64,000 nucleotides of DNA from Ascaris suum. Its lineage: Eukaryota > Nematoda > Chromadorea > Rhabditida > Ascarididae. Below are positions 56,774-64,000 of this stretch, piece by piece (position 1 is the first letter of the stretch; every line of letters starts with the position of its first letter). Both the position numbers and the translations under genes were made by a program. The stretch lies in assembly GCA_013433145.1 (NCBI GenBank), contig CM024182.1:1116001-1180000 (forward strand), given 5' to 3'. The notes beneath the pieces were generated by a model. The model saw nothing but the letters and a program-made list of their open reading frames with translations, was not told where the DNA came from and ran no database searches.

Positions 56774-58422
56774 GCTCATATATTCTCAAAAAAAGCTCTT
56801 TGAATTTTTCATAGATGCGATTCTTGTTTGATTCTTGTCCGATGAAATAAAAATTTTCTTTTCATCAGTCTACACTCTAAATTCTTATCAGCCTTTTTTC
56901 CCTCTTTTTTTTTTCCAAACCGATGATTCGAGTAGAACAGTGAAATTAGAAATGAGACATCGAAATATCTCGTTGAAGAAATATCTCGTCAAACAACTAC
57001 TCGCACTTTTAAGTGCAAAAATTTCGTAATTTATAAATAGCAAAAACAGAATTTCAATATTATATTTTCATTATTTTCTTTCGTGTGGAATTTTTTTTGA
57101 AAATTCTAATAAATTCGTGTGGAATTCTAATAAATTACTTCTCAAATTTTTATATATACCGAAGAAATAATCTTCCCACCATAACATGTTTCATTTTTCA
57201 TGATGAATTGTCACCTAAAAACAAACCATAATTCCTCAACTTGCACCATTCATATTCTCGAACTTGTTGCTTCTTAGTTGTTCGTCTTCATTGACAACAG
57301 CAGGTTCACATCTATTTATTTGAGAGCTATTGCGGTTCAAATAAACCACTTGGTCATTATTTGACCATTGGGCTATGCCGTGACGCCGCCTAGAAAAACC
57401 ACACGACTAGCGATTTCCTTTTTTATGCAAAAGCATTTGCCCTTTCCTCATCAAACAAGAGATGATTGCTCACCATTGTAACAGTTTATTTGTATTCATT
57501 CGCAACACACACACCTATATATTAAGCAGTCTTGAACTAGTGTCTATAATGTCTTTATATATTCGCTTGAGCATTGGGGTTTCTCTTTTATTATTTATTT
57601 CATCAATACATTTTTTTGAAAGTGCGATATATGTCACTGATTCTTTATGATGCTGCGTGCAAACATTAGCTTTCAAAACTACCGATCGAATTCGCTCGTT
57701 TATAGCAATATTTCCCTCATTGATCATTTCAAGTAGAAATACGAATTTTTTTCAATATTAATAAATTATTTTTAGTTAGTTGTAGTAATGGTTTTATCAT
57801 GAATGATAATCGCTGGTATGTCCTCAGCGTATCGCATTACCTTGATTGAAACCCCCTGGCAATATAAAGTTTTCCGAGATATCCGAATGGAAGATTTGTT
57901 TGAACGGGGGATCTATTTTTGCGAAGCATGACAACTGAATTATGCATAAGATTCAGTTCTAGTTAGAACCCGATAATAAAGAATTTTACAAACAGAGGTA
58001 TTCTCAAGAACGAAATGAGAGCATTTACTGAAAGTCCATTTTTCATGATGTCTCAAGAAATGCTCTTTTTTGAGGCATTATATTTTAATATCTATTGAAT
58101 ACGGTCTCAGAATCTGTACTTCATGCAGTTAGTTGTTTCCCACTTAGCAAAAGTTTTCTGGGTAATATAATGCTCTCGTTCAGGATAAACCAAAAAACTT
58201 TCTCGGTTAAGATCTACTTGGAATATCCTTTAAAAAACCCTAAATGAAATAATTGCATGCTGATATGTAGAAACCCCGTAGCTGCAAATGTTGGCTCAAC
58301 ATTTCATCAGCGCACCGTTTTATTACGCGTTCTTCAGCAAGTGTCTATTTATATCATAAAATTAGCTCTGTGTTGATCAGAATGCAATTTTGACTTCATA
58401 AACATACTAGCAGTTGCTCTAC

Positions 58423-58530
<108 letters not shown>

Positions 58531-58779
58531 GTGCTAAATTTATTGAAAAATAATAATTTTTATAGCGAAATTCAAAAGGATTTAAAAGATTGAAAGGAAA
58601 TTTCCAAATAAAAAAAGCTAAGGAAGCGATGATCATATTCTCTCTCTCATAAATTCTTAATTCGACAACCTGAAAGATGCATGGAGTGCCCACAACTTTT
58701 TCCTCTCTTCATAGCTCGTCTACCATTTTTTAAAAATTGTTGCTGCTTTTCCTCATCCCTCCTTCCTCACTAATTGTTG

Positions 58780-59120
58780 TAACGCTGATAGTGTTGCAAA
58801 AAGAGAGTGAAGTAAGGGTGACGGGCACTGCAAGCAAGCGTTGCTGAACAAGTGTGGTAAGTGCGTATTGCAACAAGAAGGGGGGGTCGCCATTCGGATG
58901 TCGGTGATAGCCAACAATGGTGGGTCGGGTCCATTGAAGTGGCCTCTGAAGGGCGTTATAGCCCCCCTTCTAAATGTCTACGTTTCTTTCCCCGTTTTTG
59001 CCTTCATCAAAGACCATCAATCATTTACGCATTGCGTTCAGTTAAACAACGCATTCGAGTGGTGTGCATACTGTCGTCAGCATCAACTATTTCCGCATTA
59101 TGACACTTTCATTCTTTAAC
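58780..59120 (+). other. GC-richer island with a strong donor site
   Basis: More GC-rich than its surroundings. GTGTG/GTAAGTGCG at about 58856 is a near-perfect donor and could end a non-coding first exon. Two plus-strand frames (58841-59119 and 58861-59103) are open. No domain and no matching acceptor were found. Confidence 0.3.
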
Positions 59121-61080
59121 AATGATACTTTATTTCCTATCTATCTTTTCTCATTTATTACACTCTTTTCTCTTTGCATTCACTAGAAAAACTAAGGAAC
59201 AAAACGAGGAAGAACATTTCCCTTCTTCATATTAGAAAATATGCAAATTTTCGATCAATAGAACTTGAAAAACACGGACGACTAAATCGAATTTCGAACG
59301 CTTCATCAATGTTTTAGCCTCAATGGGATCGTACATAATTACCTTCCGGGTAAAGTAATTGAGAGTTTTTTTGCGTCAAGAATGAGCATATTTGCCCATA
59401 TAATAATTAACTTATGCATAAATATTCTAATAGTTTTTCCTGCTACGTCAATTGCTTTAGTCGGAGTTTATTTTAGCAACATTGCAATTAAAAATGCACA
59501 AAAATGTTCTGAAATTTTGACGAAACTTATATTTTTTTCTGATGTGATCGTTCATACAAAACAACCACCAAGTAATTATTTTGCATATTATGAAAAAGGT
59601 GTAATAGAGACTTAGAATATTAGTTATTAATAATGAACTATACGTAAACAAATTTAGTCTTAGTGTTTCATTTGTTGCTATTGTATTTCTCATATTATCC
59701 ATGAAGATGCTTTTAAATACTCAAAAATTTCTTTTACTGGCGGCAAAAATTGACACTCTGTTTAATTAATCCAGCAAAGCATTTTGCAATATTGCGCGAT
59801 TTGCAAAAAAAAAGAAAGAAAGAGATTTTTCTTTGCATTCGATTTTATTCATCACTCCATCTTCAGAAGTTTTTATAACGCAAGCATTATTAGCCATTTA
59901 GATATAATTGGTTCTTAAGTTTATCCAACTCACATAAAATGTTCGTAAATCTATACTTTTCAATGAATTTTCTTCTCAAATTTTTTAAATTCTCTTAGAT
60001 GAAGATTCAATGATATTTCTCAAGCGTTTCAATAATGCGTAATATTATCGCTTCATATATTTACGCAAATATATCTGTTTTTCTGATATTTTTGGATACT
60101 TTTATCATTAATGAAATGCTGATGATTTAATTGTAAAACTTACTGGTAATGATTTGCACTAAAGTAATCGCTTCGACAATTTTCAAATTGTTTCATCAAT
60201 ATCGAAGAAAAAACTCTTCACTTAACTTAAATTAATGAGAAAACTTTCTCGTAAGAGAAATCATTTTTTGTTGAACCGATTGAGTCGAGAAAAGAGATAT
60301 GTAGCATTTTTAGCACAATGAGTGCGATTAGGAAAACACATTTTCTATCGGCCCTTTGGTGTGTTTTCCTAATTCTTAATGTTTTTTGATAGTTGCTTAT
60401 AAATTTAATAGAAGATACTGTAAGATTGTATAGATGACTACAGTATCGATGATAGAAGTATAGATGAGTGCTTATGCTAGTGCAATGAAATATATAGATA
60501 AAATGAGCGCGAAATGAATTTTTACTAGCACTCGAAGGCCATTCATAATCTCACCCCATCACACAATCTCTTTGTATATCCATCAACAATCTACAGTAAC
60601 CTCCACGATGGCCTATGCATTTGCAAATTTCCATTTCTCTTCAGTTTAACGCATATGCAACTGCAATGATTCCATCCGCTAGCAGTCACTCCAATTTGCA
60701 ATGCGTGGCAATATTCTATTTAATATTTAAATTTATATTTTATTTTATTTTGCGGAATAGAACTTATATGGGCATATATTATCAACAAGGATCAACATGA
60801 TTTTATAAACTGTTTGGATATTTTTGAGTATTGTTTACGAAAATTTATGTCTTATTTAGTGACTGCTATTATTGAAATGGAAACGTTGCGTTGAAATAAA
60901 TTGAATGAGCCAATACTACGGAAGTTGTGATTTCTCTCGACAAAGAAATGCATTAAAAATTTTTTTCACCTTTATGTTACAGGTGTCTTACCTGAGTTTT
61001 TATCCGTTTGCATGAATTTTGTATTTGCATAACACATTGAAGTACGTCACTTATTTGCATATATTTGCAATGCATGCGCC
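59121..61080. other. AT-rich intergenic stretch
   Basis: No convincing gene. A 77-codon frame starting at ATG 59382 has a hydrophobic N-terminus like a signal peptide (MSIFAHIIINLCINILIVFP) but lacks promoter or splice support. A hairpin at 60327-60373 is listed separately. Confidence 0.4.
60327..60373. repeat. Inverted repeat, 14-bp perfect arms
   Basis: ATTAGGAAAACACA (60327-60340) is perfectly complementary to TGTGTTTTCCTAAT (60360-60373), with a 19-base loop. Confidence 0.85.
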
Positions 61081-61140
61081 GATCAATTCGTATAAAAGTT
61101 TCACCTCAGATTTCGTTGAGCTGGAGTGATTAAGCTGACT
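61040..61140 (+). promoter_or_regulatory. Promoter-like sequence with TATAAAAG
   Basis: TATTTGCATATATTTGCAATGCATGC-type octamer words sit upstream of TATAAAAG (61091-61098). The first ATG downstream (61161) opens only six codons before a stop, so the transcript, if any, may be spliced or non-coding. A 69-codon frame at 61775-61984 lies further downstream. Confidence 0.35.
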
Positions 61141-64000
61141 GACGTAAAGTACCTTTCCAGGATGACATTTTTGATCATCTGAATTTGCTGAATTTGTTAG
61201 CATGTATTAAAAAGTTCTCCTACACGATCTGTAATTTTTAAATTTATTATTGCGATAGATTCACGCAGAAGTACTCTTATTACGCATTAATCGTACATGG
61301 CTTATAAAGCATGAGAAACAAAAGTTCTCCAATTTTTCGGAGGCTTTTGAATAGGATTAGTTGGGCCGAAAAATTCAAGTCTTCAAAAATTAAGTGGCTT
61401 CGGGCGATTTTCATAGCTCTAACTTTCAATTGTCGCTAAGCGTGACTAAGGTGAGCCGACGTCCGTAGACTCTCAAATTTCGAAAATTTTTGAACGGAAA
61501 TTTTTCCCGATTCTAGATCAACCCTAACGTTTCATACATTTGTTGCAGAAGTAAAGCCGAATTTTTCAGTTATCGAATTTTCAAGTGACTCAAAAATGAA
61601 TGCTGATCACATCGATCGATACGTGAAATTTGTTCTATTTTTCTCTCTTTTGCTGATCAATTCCGTTTGAGTTAAAGTAAGAAGCCAAATAGATTATGTA
61701 TGAATAGCATATTTCATTTTTGTCATCACCAATGAGTTGGCATTTTTTTCTCAAATTTCCTCAATTTATTTAAGGTGTCATTTGACTTAGAATCGCGCCA
61801 ATCGGATGCCCTTTTAGTCATCCCTCCCCCCGCCAACCTACCCCTCTCCCGAAATTACAATTCTCTTCAGCTAATTGCCTCCATGACTTTAACATCGTGT
61901 TTACACTACGACACTAAGAGGTACTCGAAACACCGTACTAGTAAGATGTATAAATATTCTTGGGCACGCTATGACATTGCCTGATTGCACACGAAAACAA
62001 CCCAGTTTTAATTATAGAATTCTAGAGGGAAAGTATGACGTTTTCATGGTGTACCTATGCTCGCATTACCTAGTTATATTTTGACGCTTCAAGGCATTTA
62101 CTTCAAAGTGTGCTTACTTCCTTTCTCAGTAGAATAGTTGAAAATCGACAACTTGAACGTTATTAAGTGAAAGAAATTTACTGCTGTTATTCTATTCTAT
62201 TTCATTGCTTTCTCATTTTATAATTTACTATCCTTACAGTGGAAATTTTTCAGTTATGAAGGCAAAGACTTCTGCCTTCTATTATCACCGCTATACATTC
62301 TTTACCTCGACCCTACCTCCGCAAAGACTTTAGTCCACCGGAGCAAAATTGTGGTTGTTGAGAAAGAGGGAAAGGTATAAATTTTTGTGATAGGGAAGAG
62401 GGAAGAGGAGAAGAAAGGGACCATTAATAAGAATGCTGCATTATAGTTGAGATTTTTTCGTTTATTAGAAGAAGTTCTTAAACGCTAATCTCAAATGCAA
62501 AATTATTCGAATGTATCGTTGTGTGTAAAATTATGCGAATATATCGTTGTAGAATTTATACTGATATTTTTTTCTAATGTTGTTAAATGTTTCTTCTGCT
62601 GTATCAATAGTATCCTATCGGTCATCCAAGGTATTTGTGGTTTTGTTCCATTCCGTCACTCCTATGAAATATTGCATTGTTTTTGTCCGAATAACGCATC
62701 TGTTGCGTAAATTTATGACGGAGAAATTGAAATTGCGTATTTGCTTGTTGCAGTGTGAAAAAGAGAAAATGAGGGAAAATATTTGATGGTTGGGAAAGCG
62801 CATCGTGTGGATGTGCACAATATGCGCTTTTACAATTTAGCTCTTCAGATCAACCGTTGTGATTACCAAAATAAGATGCTTTTCGAATTATAAGTGAAGG
62901 TGCTGTAGAATGTCTCTAATGGTTTACCTAAACGCGGGAGCAAAACGTTTAATATTGCGTTGTCAGCCGAAATTGACCATTAGTGCAAAGTCTCAATGAA
63001 AAGGGAAATGAAAGAATTGGCGAGTGAAGGAATTGAACCTATGCTCTGTGGATAGCTGCTAGATGGATTTGCCATTTGCTCATTGATAAATGATCGTGAA
63101 TAATCAAATATGCAACAAATAGAGTGAAAGTAAATGTTAGAATTTCAAAATAATAGACGTTGTGTATCGTTGAAAATGTGTCGGCTATATGGGGAGGAGT
63201 GATGTGAGGAGCTGCGATATGGCTGTCAGCTCACGCGCAAACCGGGCTTGGCGAATGCCTTTTTTAAATAAAGCTATTCGTGCTGCACTCGCTATCGCTA
63301 GCTCCTTTCCTCTTCTCTCTATTGCTGCAGTGTTTCTTTCTTCATTTGCAACATTTAAAGAACACACTCAAAATAAAGAGTAGTTTTATTCAACTCTCTT
63401 AGAGAAAATTCTTCAAACTTATACGATAGTTAAATTTTGTTGAAATATAGAAATTTTCTTCTAACTTGAAAGTTTTTATTGAAAAATTCATTTTATTAAA
63501 CGATTTTATGTGACTATTATAAGCCGCTTATATTGTGATCTTATGATGCATAAATTTGTTTCCGATCTTATTAATCATTAGCGTAATAACTTAGCAATAC
63601 ATGAGAGAAAATTTTCGAAGATTTTACTATATCATATCAACTGGAAAAAAAAACCGTTGAAAAATTGTCAAACTTGTAATTTTACTTTATAATGAACATT
63701 TTAATTCATTTTCAATCATCATCGTTAAGCGTTACCACGAAAGACTCATTATACACGTCGTAGTGCCATTTTTTTTTTCGTTTGTATAGCGTTATTGGAG
63801 GCAATAAATTTGACACAATGAATCGACACATTTCATTGAAACATACTTCTTTTCAGACATTATTGGGCAATTTTCAGGCAGTTTAAAAAATTAGATGAAG
63901 CGATTGCTATGATATCTCATTTTTTTCAACGCTTTGATTTTATAATAATTCAACTTGATGCGTTGATTTTATAAATTAATTGAAATACTTCAAAATTGTT
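61141..64000. other. AT-rich stretch, no convincing gene
   Basis: Short open frames only. A GC-richer block at 63190-63380 is open on both strands: plus, with a hydrophobic stretch (ALAIASSFPLLSIAAVFLSS); minus, with a helical basic peptide. No splice partner seen. Confidence 0.4.
63013..63090 (-). other. Degenerate tRNA-like sequence
   Basis: On the minus strand GGTTCAATTCC resembles a tRNA B-box (GGTTCGANTCC), and about 35 bases upstream GAGCAAATGGCA is A-box-like. The T-stem pairs only in part and the acceptor stem is not convincing. It is at best a tRNA pseudogene or tRNA-derived SINE remnant. Confidence 0.2.

Noticed and set aside
63013..63090. Functional tRNA gene on the minus strand
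   Set aside because: B-box-like word present, but T-stem and acceptor stem do not pair well; retained only as a tRNA-like remnant.

Overview
The window is eukaryotic and looks like a nematode, probably an intron-rich clade V parasite such as a strongylid or hookworm. The evidence is a plus-strand gene built from many short exons with nematode-type acceptors (TTTCAG, TTTTGCAG, ATTTCAG), some introns of only 50-110 bases among many of 0.5-3 kb, a decayed RTE-type non-LTR retrotransposon, and repeated poly(G)/poly(C) tracts. No bacterial operon, phage, CRISPR or rRNA is visible. The organism is inferred; I could not run a search.

Region by region. 1-12.4 kb is repeat-rich and I see no intact gene: a diverged inverted repeat pair (about 2.9-3.33 kb and 7.68-8.19 kb), a decayed GC-richer stretch (5.2-7.0 kb), and a second inverted repeat pair (8.8-9.05 and 12.16-12.4 kb) that brackets the 3' part of an RTE reverse transcriptase gene. 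12.6-14.2 kb holds pieces of a minus-strand gene with short introns. 14958-47841 is the main content: one plus-strand gene of about 33 coding exons (about 1,360 codons). It encodes a signal peptide, a large N-glycosylated ectodomain with beta-propeller-like blades including an Asp-box motif, one transmembrane helix near the C-terminus, and a basic then acidic cytoplasmic tail. Almost every exon boundary agrees in reading phase with its neighbour, which is the strongest evidence for the model; the junction between 18795 and 22283 is the one clear gap. I do not recognise the protein. Its architecture (signal peptide, propeller, beta-rich stem, single helix, short tail) resembles sortilin-like receptors or CatSper auxiliary subunits, but no orthology is claimed.

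The introns of this gene carry a near-perfect 35-bp-arm hairpin (19402-19475), a 105-bp TA tract, several poly-G tracts and an LTR-like minus-strand promoter element (46885-47099). After the gene, a further copy of the 8.8-kb repeat family lies at 48.37-48.62 kb.

From about 48.6 kb onward the DNA is much more AT-rich and nearly gene-free. The exception is a compact two-exon gene at 50883-51135 for a 58-residue secreted peptide, with a TATA box 75 bases upstream of its ATG and a 76-base intron that folds into a hairpin (mirtron-like). The rest of the AT-rich arm contains hairpins, an octamer (ATTTGCAT) array, a second TA tract and a poly-G tract, and no other convincing gene.
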